DNA from: an uncultured Erythrobacter sp. | GTDB lineage: Bacteria; Pseudomonadota; Alphaproteobacteria; Sphingomonadales; Sphingomonadaceae | Assembly (NCBI GenBank): GCA_947488155.1 | Contig: CANKYK010000003.1 | Span: 1 to 54,730 of the forward strand | Reading direction: 5' to 3' | DNA: 54,730 nucleotides | Shown here: positions 1 to 6,810 of the stretch, in pieces | How the letters are laid out: every line of letters starts with the position of its first letter | How positions within the stretch are numbered: the first letter of the stretch is position 1 | Notes under the pieces: model-generated | What the model was told of the DNA's origin: nothing | Seen by the model: the letters and a program-made list of their open reading frames with translations, nothing else | Databases searched by the model: none | Position numbers and translations under genes: made by a program

Positions 1-77
1 GGGGGTTCACCCGGCAACGCAGCGCGGCCGTTAGGCTGTGACCGTTGTTGGGGATACCGGCGCGCTCACCAAGCGAG
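1..77. repeat. terminal direct repeat (circularisation overlap), left copy
   Basis: The first 77 bases are identical to the last 77 bases of the window. A perfect repeat only at the two ends, falling inside a non-coding leader, is the pattern left by a k-mer assembler on a circular molecule (77 is a commonly used k). The true molecule is then about 54,653 bp. A real terminal redundancy of a linear element is possible but less likely, because the leader of the parB-like gene reads continuously across the join. Confidence 0.95.
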
Positions 78-185
78 GCGATAGCCGAGACGGCCCGGCC
101 CTTGTCTGACGATGGGGCTGGCCCCAAACAACGAAAGCCGCCGGGTAAGGCGGCGCACAAGCAATGTGTGCGTGAGTACGCACAC
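1..185 (-). promoter_or_regulatory. distal part of the structured leader of the parB-like gene
   Basis: On the circle this lies directly upstream (minus strand) of the parB-like gene that starts at 54544. It begins with a perfect 7-bp hairpin (arms 166-172 and 179-185, loop 173-178), then a GCCGCC/GGCGGC hairpin near 136-153. Bases 50-104 closely match 37892-37947 in the ardC leader, including GGGGATACCGG, CCAAGCGAGGCGA and the small hairpin GCCGAGACGGC. No open reading frame here looks like a protein. The conservation in front of two unrelated genes suggests a cis-acting RNA or a shared DNA regulatory site. Function is not known from the sequence. Confidence 0.6.
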
Positions 186-353
186 CCTGCCCTTTAGATT
201 TGAGATATTGCCCAGGAGATGGCTGCGACGAGCGTTCCAAGCCAAGATCCGAAAACGAACGTTCCGACGATCGCGGCTTCAACTTTGATCCCGATTGTCT
301 CGCGGCGCGTCGCCTCTCGATCGCTCCAGCTCATGTCGCTGATGTGTCGCTCT

Positions 354-788
354 TCACTTGCGTTTACCGCGCCCTCGCCCGCCGACCGGTTTTCTCCCGA
401 GGCCGATTTTCTTGGCCAGGTCGCGGCGCAGCTCGCCGTATTTGGGGGCGACCATCGGGTAGTCCTTGGGAAGCTTCCATTTTGCGCGGTACTCGTCAGG
501 GGTCATGTCGAAATTGGTCCGAAGATAGCGCTTGAGCATCTTCAATTTTTTGCCGTCTTCGAGACAGATGATGTAATCGGGACGAACTGAGCGATTGATG
601 GCAACAGCCGGCTCTTGCGGTTCCGTGGGAGCTTCCTCAGCGCCTGCGCTGCTCAGCGCAGTGTAGACCGAGTTTATAAGCTTGGGCATTCCATCGAGCG
701 GGACCGAATTGTTGGATACGTGAGCGGAGACGATATCGGCCGTTAAGCTGACCAATGTTTCATGTGTTTCGGGGGTGTCCTGAAGCAT
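354..788 (-). CDS. mucR: Ros/MucR family transcriptional regulator
   Basis: A 144-residue protein with the Ros/MucR DNA-binding region at about residues 70-120 (ICLEDGKKLKMLKR, then TPDEYRAKWKLP and YPMVAPKY). The family binds AT-rich promoter DNA and usually represses surface, motility or transfer genes. The tail is Gly/Arg/Lys-rich. The usual zinc ligands are C, D, H, H. Here C75 and D78 remain, but the two His positions are Tyr88 and Asn92, so the finger may fold without zinc, as reported for some Mesorhizobium homologues. The start has AGGA about 8 bases upstream. It is divergent from the zinc-ribbon gene at 995, so it may regulate that gene or the plasmid more widely (inference). Confidence 0.9.
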   Translation of the reverse strand: MLQDTPETHETLVSLTADIVSAHVSNNSVPLDGMPKLINSVYTALSSAGAEEAPTEPQEPAVAINRSVRPDYIICLEDGKKLKMLKRYLRTNFDMTPDEYRAKWKLPKDYPMVAPKYGELRRDLAKKIGLGRKPVGGRGRGKRK

Positions 789-994
789 TTACTTATCCTA
801 ACCTTTTTGCACCTAGAACGTCTGATCGAAGTCGACCTCGACGATAATTGGACAGTGCACAATACGTTGTCGGTTTTGGAGGAAATAGCAATCTTTTAGA
901 GGGAAAACACCGTCCGATAACAATTACGCGATGTCGGTTGATACAAAGGATTTACACCTTTCATCATTAAAAGCGTTCTGGTATTGTTCTGTCT

Positions 995-1357
995 ATGATT
1001 ACAAAACTATTCCCATCATGGTCCCGCAATCTTGGCTTAATGGCTGCGCACGGTGTGCATGTGCGTTCTCGGTGCAAATCGTGCGGTGATGAGCGAGGCG
1101 TGGATCTTAAGTCGATTGTGCAGGGCCTGGGCTCGCACGCGAACTTGATCGATCGTTCGGAGCCATGCTTGGTAAGCGATTGCGATGGTGAGGCCTCCTA
1201 CATCGCCTCCCTCCCCTTCCGCGGGCACTGGATTGCGCTCACAAGCGCTGCTGATCTGGTGAGGGATGCAGCGCGATCAAATAGCGGCCGGCGCAATATG
1301 TGTGTGGTTGCGCAGGATGAGGCCTCGTGCAGCCTGTCGTTCGCTGACGAAGCGTAG
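995..1357 (+). CDS. small zinc-ribbon-like protein, paralogue of the protein at 39713
   Basis: A 120-residue protein of unknown function. It has C-x2-C (CKSCG) near residue 29 and C-x4-C inside the motif DCDGE near residue 67, which together could bind one zinc. The spacing, the VDL, GL and LI positions between the cysteine pairs and the DCDGE box match the plasmid protein at 39713-39997, so the two are divergent paralogues. The rest is unlike its paralogue. It is transcribed away from mucR. No clear ribosome-binding site is seen before the ATG, and a start at Met16 is possible. Confidence 0.6.
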   Translation: MITKLFPSWSRNLGLMAAHGVHVRSRCKSCGDERGVDLKSIVQGLGSHANLIDRSEPCLVSDCDGEASYIASLPFRGHWIALTSAADLVRDAARSNSGRRNMCVVAQDEASCSLSFADEA

Positions 1358-1465
1358 TTCTGACTGCGCGTTAGGCGAGGATCGTCACCCGGATGGGACG
1401 AGACAGCTTGCTGGCTCGGTTGGTGCATAAGCGCCAATAGAGCCGTGTGGCTTTGCCACCGCCCC

Positions 1466-1753
1466 CTACCCTTCCCTCTCGTGTTCTTCCCAGCACTTCC
1501 ACATCATCTCGATAAGATGACCTTGGGTGATCCCTCTCTCTGCTGCTTCCTCGGCAATTGCCTCGCCAACATCTGGCAACACTTTCGGGTGGATTTGATA
1601 TGTTCTCGGGCTTGGTTTTCGCCCTGGCTTCTTCCTCGGTGAACGATCGACAAAACCGCGTTCTTCGGCCATTTCGTCGACCTCACGAATGGCTTTTGCA
1701 GACGATGGTTTGGGTTTGGCTACAAGGCCTGTCAGCCTAGACGAGTCGCTCAT
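1466..1753 (-). CDS. ribbon-helix-helix partition protein (type Ib ParB-like)
   Basis: A 95-residue protein with a basic N-terminal half (KKPGRKPSPR) followed by a strand-helix-helix pattern: RTYQIHP, then an alanine/glutamate-rich helix, then a second helix ending EEHEREG. This fits a small RHH centromere-binding protein. Its start overlaps the end of parA by 17 bases, so the two are translationally coupled. In type Ib partition systems a short ParA without an N-terminal HTH is paired with such a protein, which binds the centromere and represses the operon. The fold is inferred from residue pattern and position. Confidence 0.7.
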   Translation of the reverse strand: MSDSSRLTGLVAKPKPSSAKAIREVDEMAEERGFVDRSPRKKPGRKPSPRTYQIHPKVLPDVGEAIAEEAAERGITQGHLIEMMWKCWEEHEREG

Positions 1754-2405
1754 AAACAGCCTCCATAAATCCTTGTGCGTTTTCGATTGCGTTCTTCACA
1801 TTTCCTGCTGTCGAGACAGATTTGTCCTTCTCCATATCGGCCAGCGTTCCTCCGAGAGCAAACAGCTCTCCAAAGGCTGCGCGTTGGACCAATGATGGTT
1901 CGATTAGGTCAACGCCTGCTTCTTTGAGGTTTTGCTCAAGCTCACGCCGAACGCGAGTTTTCATAGCCGCGTTTGTTTTCGTGAGAACAACGGCGTGTTT
2001 GATTGTGCGGCCAAGCGTTTCTTCCTCCTCGCGCACCAGCGCGAGGGCTTCTGATCCGATGGCCGCATCCAACGCCGTTGCTTGCATCGGTACAATTACC
2101 AGATCTGCCTGCGATATGGCCCTGCTGACAAGCTGGGATGCCACCCCTTCCAAATCGACAATGACAAGTTTGCCATCCCCATCGTTGTCCCTGATAGTTG
2201 AGATCATATCGCTTTTACCAACGTCGGAGATGACGCGGATGTTCTTAGGAAGGTTACTCGATGCCCAGCGCGAAACTGATTTGTTCGGGTCGCAGTCGAG
2301 CAAGGTGACTGACGCGCCGGCCAGTGAGAACTGGCTGGCGAGCAAGACCGCGCATGTCGACTTGCCAACGCCGCCTTTCGGGCTTCCTATTACGATTACC
2401 GGCAT
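1737..2405 (-). CDS. parA: ParA-type partition ATPase
   Basis: A 222-residue ParA/MinD-like P-loop ATPase that would move plasmid copies along the nucleoid. The deviant Walker A motif KGGVGKST lies at about residues 9-16 (SPKGGVGKSTCAV), followed by DCDPN and VIVDLEGV (Walker B region). The short length and lack of an N-terminal HTH fit type Ib. The ATG at 2405 is chosen because GGAGG stands 5 bases before it. A longer reading frame runs 18 codons further upstream without a better site. Upstream DNA carries repeated CCGG boxes that probably act as operator and centromere. Confidence 0.92.
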   Translation of the reverse strand: MPVIVIGSPKGGVGKSTCAVLLASQFSLAGASVTLLDCDPNKSVSRWASSNLPKNIRVISDVGKSDMISTIRDNDGDGKLVIVDLEGVASQLVSRAISQADLVIVPMQATALDAAIGSEALALVREEEETLGRTIKHAVVLTKTNAAMKTRVRRELEQNLKEAGVDLIEPSLVQRAAFGELFALGGTLADMEKDKSVSTAGNVKNAIENAQGFMEAVYERLV

Positions 2406-2420
2406 TAAATCCTCCACAAT

Positions 2421-2556
2421 TCCGGTTTGGCAAATAATACCGGTTATGGGACAATGCAAGAAAATACCGGAAATAAATTCGGTGATGTGAGTAACCCATT
2501 TTAATTCTGGTCTAATGTAACACCGGATTTATATCCGGTTCTGACTGTAACCGGTA
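2421..2556. promoter_or_regulatory. CCGG-box array: candidate centromere/operator of parA
   Basis: Six copies of a CCGG core flanked by A/T-rich bases lie before parA, near 2422, 2440, 2467, 2523, 2535 and 2551. Two of them form the inverted repeat ACCGGATTTATATCCGGT (2522-2539; 7-bp arms, 4-bp centre), and others read TACCGGTTA and TAACCGGTA. Multiple short sites upstream of a type Ib parA-RHH operon usually serve both as autoregulatory operator and as centromere. Iterons of an origin are an alternative. No reading frame is seen between parA and the next gene. Confidence 0.6.
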
Positions 2557-2647
2557 TTAGAGATTGATGGCGGGTTGGATTGCACCGCACAGAGCATCTG
2601 ATAGGTCTTAACCCATAGAAGCGACTAACGAAATTGGAGTAAAAGCC

Positions 2648-3901
2648 TTGGTGGCAAAGACAATCCTGACGAAGGCGATGGCAAACGGGATAACCAAAGG
2701 GCACCTTCAGGTGATCTTTGCAGATGGAAGCAAGGAATCCTTCGGCAGTAAGGGCGATGGCGGCCCAGATGTGACGATGCGCTTCACAGATGCCCGCGTC
2801 CCATGGGAAATTTTAAAGGATGCCGACTTGGGCATGGGCGAGGCCTTTATGCACGGCCGGATGGTGTTCGATAAGGGCGACATCATGGAGTTCGCGAAGC
2901 TGCTGAGGACGAACAACCGGTTCGAAGATACCGGTGGCAGTCTGAGCGCTTCGCTTTCGAGCCGTATTTTGTCGAAGACGCGCGTTCGCTGGCAGCAATT
3001 CAACAGCCGGGTCCGGGCGCGGCAGAATGCCGCGCATCACTATGACATTGGCAATGCGATGTACGAGCTGATGCTCGATGCTGAGCACATGCAATACAGC
3101 TGCGCGTATTGGCCGCGCGACGATATGACGCTCGCTGAAGCACAGGAGGCCAAGCTCGCGCATATCGCATCCAAGTTGGCGCTTGCTGACGGCCAAGAGA
3201 TCCTCGACATCGGGAGCGGGTGGGGCGGTATGGCGATTTACCTCGCAAAACGCTTCAATGTGCGCGTGACGGGCATTACGCTGGCAAAGGAGCAGGTTGC
3301 TCTCGCGCGCGAGCGCGCTGAGGCGGCGGGCGTGTCTGATCGTGTGACGTTCGAGCTTAAAGACTTCCGTGATTTGGCAGGGCAGGGGGCTCGCTATGAC
3401 CGCATCGTGTCGGTTGGAATGCTTGAGCATGTCGGCAAAGCGCAGTTCGATCCGTTTTTTGCGGTTTGCCGAGAGGTCTTGAAGACCGATGGCGTGATGC
3501 TGGTGCACACCATCGGGCGGATGGGATCGCCGGGGCTGACCGATAGGTTTACCTCGAAATACATATTCCCCGGCGGGTACATTCCTGCGCTCTCTGAAAC
3601 GGTTGAATCGAGCGAGAAATACCGGCTCATTATGACCGATACAGAGACGCTGCGCGTTCACTACGCGAAGACCATCCAGCAATGGTATGACAATTGCCTC
3701 GCGAACCGCGAGGCTATCATCGAGATGTTTGATGAGGCGTTCTTTAGAATGTGGACGCTCTATCTTGCCGGCGCCGCAACAGTCTTCGAAGACGGCGGCA
3801 TGTGCAATTATCAGATCCAGTATGTGCGCGACCGGCGGGCGTTACCGCTTACTCGCGATTATCTTGCAGAGGCTGAGGCGGGATTATTGAACCCGGCGTG
3901 A
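2648..3901 (+). CDS. cfa: cyclopropane-fatty-acyl-phospholipid synthase family methyltransferase
   Basis: A 417-residue SAM-dependent enzyme of the CFA synthase family, which methylenates cis double bonds of membrane phospholipid acyl chains. It shows HHYDIGN and QYSCAYW before the SAM site, ILDIGSGWGG at about residues 186-195, GITLAKEQ, and the family's later IFPGGYIP and HYAKTIQQWY segments. The length is normal. The start is TTG at 2648 or GTG at 2651; GGAG at 2636-2639 fits both. The 3' end overlaps the convergent HTH/membrane gene by 18 bases. It is cargo with a likely membrane-stress role (inference). Confidence 0.93.
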   Translation: MVAKTILTKAMANGITKGHLQVIFADGSKESFGSKGDGGPDVTMRFTDARVPWEILKDADLGMGEAFMHGRMVFDKGDIMEFAKLLRTNNRFEDTGGSLSASLSSRILSKTRVRWQQFNSRVRARQNAAHHYDIGNAMYELMLDAEHMQYSCAYWPRDDMTLAEAQEAKLAHIASKLALADGQEILDIGSGWGGMAIYLAKRFNVRVTGITLAKEQVALARERAEAAGVSDRVTFELKDFRDLAGQGARYDRIVSVGMLEHVGKAQFDPFFAVCREVLKTDGVMLVHTIGRMGSPGLTDRFTSKYIFPGGYIPALSETVESSEKYRLIMTDTETLRVHYAKTIQQWYDNCLANREAIIEMFDEAFFRMWTLYLAGAATVFEDGGMCNYQIQYVRDRRALPLTRDYLAEAEAGLLNPA

Positions 3902-4798
3902 GGGCCATCGCCAAGAACCAACGGAAACCAGACTGGTGAGGAACTTGGGGGGACTGCGATGGAATTCCATGCAGAGGCCCGTCGCCATGAACACCCATTG
4001 GAAATAATACGGGATGATGATGGTCGCGGCGTAGGGGAAGGGCGCAAAGATGCCTGTTAGGCCCTGTATCGCGTGCACCGCGAGCGAGAAGACCTGAGCG
4101 AACACCAACCAGCCAACGTAATGTTGGCGGTGCCTGACATAGACCAAGCTGTAGCCGATCAGGAAATAGAGGTTTGCAAGCACCCATTCTGGATAAGCGG
4201 TGCTCCAAGCGACGTTCTGAGCGCCAGGAGCGTGCCCTAGAAGCCGATCTAGGACCAAGTTGTCCAGAACCATGTAACCAAGCCATACCACGCCGCATTC
4301 GCGCTCTGTGCGACCCCCAAAGGCTAACATGGCCGCTCCCAATGCAAAGATCGTGATCAGGGAGAGCGTGTAAACGAGGTCTTTGTTGATAGCGTCAAGG
4401 TTCCAGACCTCATGCGCTGTTATGAGCAGGTGCATTCCATAGCCCGTCACCACAAGCGCGAACATCAAGGCCGTGAAGACGGTTGAGAGGTTTCGCTTAA
4501 CGACGATTGGAGCAAGCACGGATGGATCGCTTTCTGGATGCGCTTGGCGCAATCGGTCAGCGTAGGTGCTCTGCAAGATGGGGATCAACTTTTGGACGTT
4601 TGCAGCGCCTGTTAGTTCGACCAGGGCATCAATTTCACGTCCAACAGTAGTGAGCGACACACCAAGGTCGCCTGAAATCTCTTTTCGTGTTTTTCCTGAC
4701 ACTAAAAGCGAAGCTATTTTCGTCCGCCGGTCAGTCCATTCAGCGTTCTTACTCACTTGATCCCTCGAAGTAAGGCTGCGTTCTAGCCGAAAAAGCAC
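3884..4798 (-). CDS. N-terminal HTH plus multi-pass membrane protein
   Basis: About 304 residues from GTG at 4798. A GTG at 4756 (290 residues) has a better site, GAGGG four bases away. Residues about 20-60 form a helix-turn-helix (TDRRTKIASLLVSG, KEISGDLGVSLTTVGREI) like LuxR/sigma-70 region 4 domains. From about residue 105 there are six hydrophobic segments that would span the membrane. A DNA-binding domain fused to a membrane domain suggests a membrane-anchored regulator. It is convergent with cfa, overlapping by 18 bases, so the pair may be functionally linked. I do not recognise the membrane domain. Confidence 0.7.
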   Translation of the reverse strand: MLFRLERSLTSRDQVSKNAEWTDRRTKIASLLVSGKTRKEISGDLGVSLTTVGREIDALVELTGAANVQKLIPILQSTYADRLRQAHPESDPSVLAPIVVKRNLSTVFTALMFALVVTGYGMHLLITAHEVWNLDAINKDLVYTLSLITIFALGAAMLAFGGRTERECGVVWLGYMVLDNLVLDRLLGHAPGAQNVAWSTAYPEWVLANLYFLIGYSLVYVRHRQHYVGWLVFAQVFSLAVHAIQGLTGIFAPFPYAATIIIPYYFQWVFMATGLCMEFHRSPPKFLTSLVSVGSWRWPSRRVQ

Positions 4799-4858
4799 CG
4801 TTCGTACATCGTTACGATTGCGCGTAAATACAGCAACTTATCGCAATGGAGAATTTCT

Positions 4859-4878
4859 CCACCATTGGTGGTTTTTTT
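4859..4878 (+). terminator. rho-independent terminator on the plus strand
   Basis: A CCACC-ATT-GGTGG hairpin is followed by seven T. A second hairpin (arms TGGAGAA and TTCTCCA, from 4847) overlaps it, so the two could be alternative structures. No plus-strand gene ends just upstream, because the gene there is on the minus strand. It may end a short plus-strand RNA or act as an attenuator ahead of the ssb leader. Confidence 0.75.
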
Positions 4879-4958
4879 ATTCGTTTCTTTGGTTTGGAGC
4901 AAGTCTCATGCTGCTCATCAACGAAATCGAACCGCTGGGATGTAAGGGAGGTTCTGAC

Positions 4959-5255
4959 ATGCAAAGGGTCGTCGCTGGCTTGAATTATCGGTCAATGGAA
5001 GCGCTAAAAAAGCGCACCATGGGTTTTCTTGCAGAGGTCGTGTGGGCGGTTTTGTCTGGGCACACTTGGTCGGCTTTAGGTCTGACTTGTTCGCACCGCG
5101 AGACAGGCTCGCTCAAGCAGAATACCAGTCCCGTCGGTCTTACGGTTTCCCCCGCAGGTGCGGCGGAGCCTCCGTCATTCGGCTTGTGCGCGTCAACCTG
5201 CCGCCCTTTCGAAGTGCGCCAAAACGGCTCACACTCTGAAAGGACAATCCCATGA
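4959..5255 (+). CDS. possible leader ORF coupled to ssb copy 1
   Basis: A 98-codon frame with GGGAGG 8 bases before its ATG ends in a TGA that overlaps the ssb ATG. The last 50 residues align without gaps to the frame that ends at ssb copy 2 (shared KQNT, PP-F and FEVRQNGSH). No domain is recognised. The DNA of the shared part also shows base-pair covariation in a hairpin, so the conservation may belong to RNA or DNA structure and not to a peptide. Treat it as a possible translated leader, not an established protein. Confidence 0.3.
   Translation: MQRVVAGLNYRSMEALKKRTMGFLAEVVWAVLSGHTWSALGLTCSHRETGSLKQNTSPVGLTVSPAGAAEPPSFGLCASTCRPFEVRQNGSHSERTIP
5040..5251 (+). promoter_or_regulatory. conserved structured leader of ssb copy 1
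   Basis: The 210 bases before ssb match the leader of ssb copy 2 (39113-39306). Both begin with a GTGTG/CACAC-type hairpin (here 5040-5065), share CAAGCAGAATACC, a GGTTTCC box, CCTCCG.CATTC, and a nearly identical 30-base block (CTTTCGAAGTGCGCC, AAAACGGCTCACACT) just before the ribosome-binding site. The hairpin CCGCA-GG-TGCGG at 5152-5163 corresponds to CGATC-AAA-GATCG in the other leader, with four of five pairs changed on both sides. This suggests an RNA element controlling ssb. Confidence 0.65.
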
Positions 5256-5569
5256 AAAATATCGCTGAATTTCGTCTCATCGGCAATGTCGGCTCAATCG
5301 ACACACGCGATAACGTCACCTTCCTCTCAGTCGCCGCCAATTACGGCCGCAAGGTCGATGGCGAGTGGCAGGATGATACGCATTGGAATCGGATTACTGT
5401 CTTCAAGAAGCTGAAGGAAAAAGCCGATGAACTTAGCAAAGGCGACTTGGTTCACGTGCAAGGACGCGTGCGGCAGACGAGTTTCGACGATAATGGCCAG
5501 ACGCGCTACGGAGTTGATATGATCGTCGACAAAATGGCAAAGCTTTCTTCCCAAGGGGAGGGGGGCTGA
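5252..5569 (+). CDS. ssb: single-stranded DNA-binding protein, copy 1
   Basis: A 105-residue OB-fold SSB beginning MKNIAEFRLIGNVGSI, with DDTHWNRITVF and KGDLVHVQGRVRQTSF. It would coat single-stranded plasmid DNA during transfer and replication. Chromosomal SSBs are longer and end in an acidic tip such as DDDIPF that recruits partner proteins. Here the tail is only SSQGEGG, so the partner tip is missing. AAGG lies 7-8 bases before the ATG. It is about 70 percent identical by eye to copy 2 at 38798-39112. Confidence 0.95.
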   Translation: MKNIAEFRLIGNVGSIDTRDNVTFLSVAANYGRKVDGEWQDDTHWNRITVFKKLKEKADELSKGDLVHVQGRVRQTSFDDNGQTRYGVDMIVDKMAKLSSQGEGG

Positions 5570-5660
5570 TGCCGTCTTGGGGTTGCACCCAGATTGAAAG
5601 TGCTCAATACTCCTGCCTTGCGATAACTCAGTCACGGACGCTCAAAGGAGACGTCTCGTG

Positions 5661-6560
5661 ATGAAAACACTACTCGTATCGGCGTGTATGCTGTCAGCTG
5701 CGCCGTGTTTCGCTCAACAAGCAAGCATCCAAATTTTTAATCAACCTGACGTGGAAGAGGAAGGGTTGGTTGAGTCAGCTGGCGGCCTATTCGCCGAACT
5801 GTCCGCCGGGGAGGCAGCGGTTTCGGCCGATGCAGAAGGTGAGGCTGAAGCACCGGTTTCATCGTTCGAGAACCCATTCAAATTGCTGCGGCCGTCGTGG
5901 GCGCGCAGCTCCCGGATCGAGACGCGGTTTGCCCATAATCTTAGTGGTGCGACGGATTGCCAGGACACCAGATTTTATCCGTTCCCTGGCATTTCGGGCA
6001 CGGCGGCACGGCGCCGGGAGGCGTTCTTTCCTGATATGGCGCGGATAGCCTGTGATGCTGGAATACCGGTCATACTTTTCGATGCTCTGATTGTTCAGGA
6101 AAGCGGATATAATCCGCTCATCGTGAGCCATGCCGGCGCTCGCGGGCTCGCTCAGCTGATGCCTGACACGGCGCGCGGTCTTGGCGTGCGCAATTCATTT
6201 GATCCTATTGAAAACATGCGCGGTGGAGCGAGGTATCTTCGCCAGCAGCGTGATCGTTTCGGATCTTGGAGATTGGCGCTTGGAGCGTACAATGCTGGTC
6301 CAGGTCGGATCGAACAATATGGCGGGCTCCCGCCATTTAGAGAAACCCAAAACTACGTCCGCCGGATCACAGCGAGCGTCGATCGCTTGTCCGGTACTAG
6401 GTTGGAGACGCCAGCTTTCGCGCGTGTCGAACCTTTTCGAAGGGCTCGTTTGTTGGGCTTCACCGCCGCAATGAATCAAACGTCCAGGAACACGCTTCCG
6501 CCCTCGGACCAGATAAACCCAGCGGCAATTAGCAATATCACTGGCGTGCCCTTGAAGTAG
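5661..6560 (+). CDS. lytic transglycosylase (VirB1-like, SLT fold)
   Basis: A 299-residue secreted protein with a signal peptide (KTLLVSACMLSAAPCFAQQ) and a transglycosylase domain at about residues 125-240. The catalytic Glu is in IVQESGYNP near residue 146, followed by GARGLAQLMPDTA and LGAYNAGPGRI, the standard family motifs. Such enzymes open peptidoglycan for the transfer apparatus. The ATG at 5661 follows AGGAG by 10 bases; a GTG one codon earlier is possible. It lies between ssb and the tra operon but is separated from the operon by two minus-strand genes. Confidence 0.93.
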   Translation: MKTLLVSACMLSAAPCFAQQASIQIFNQPDVEEEGLVESAGGLFAELSAGEAAVSADAEGEAEAPVSSFENPFKLLRPSWARSSRIETRFAHNLSGATDCQDTRFYPFPGISGTAARRREAFFPDMARIACDAGIPVILFDALIVQESGYNPLIVSHAGARGLAQLMPDTARGLGVRNSFDPIENMRGGARYLRQQRDRFGSWRLALGAYNAGPGRIEQYGGLPPFRETQNYVRRITASVDRLSGTRLETPAFARVEPFRRARLLGFTAAMNQTSRNTLPPSDQINPAAISNITGVPLK

Positions 6561-6772
6561 TGGACCTGCCAACGTAGCCAGATGCGGGGGAGGGCGAACA
6601 GCTTTCGTACTGCACTGTCGGTGTCGGGACGCCAACTGCCCGTGGCCAGCTCAACGCTTGTCTGAATCAGAGCTCCGATAGCGCAAATCAGCGCGCATAC
6701 TCCGACGAGCATATAGAGAGCTATCCATGCGTTGAGTGTTTCTGGCGGCATCCGGTCAATGTGCAGTGACAA
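6476..6772 (-). CDS. small two-segment membrane protein
   Basis: 98 residues from TTG at 6772, or 91 from ATG at 6751. It has two hydrophobic stretches (LYMLVGVCALICAIGALI and TPVILLIAAGFIW) separated by a polar loop, as in a hairpin membrane protein. No family is recognised. The 3' end overlaps the convergent transglycosylase by 85 bases and no good ribosome-binding site is visible, so it is uncertain that it is expressed. Confidence 0.4.
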   Translation of the reverse strand: MSLHIDRMPPETLNAWIALYMLVGVCALICAIGALIQTSVELATGSWRPDTDSAVRKLFALPRIWLRWQVHYFKGTPVILLIAAGFIWSEGGSVFLDV

Positions 6773-6810
6773 CCGCTAAAATACAATGAATTTGGGGTTA
6801 GAGCTGGGAG

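Noticed and set aside
219..590. Plus-strand frames over mucR
   Set aside because: They overlap the conserved MucR domain on the opposite strand and have no ribosome-binding site.
2813..3682. 289-codon frame on the strand opposite cfa
   Set aside because: It lies wholly within a clear CFA synthase gene and the product has no domain; it is a mirror frame in high-GC DNA.
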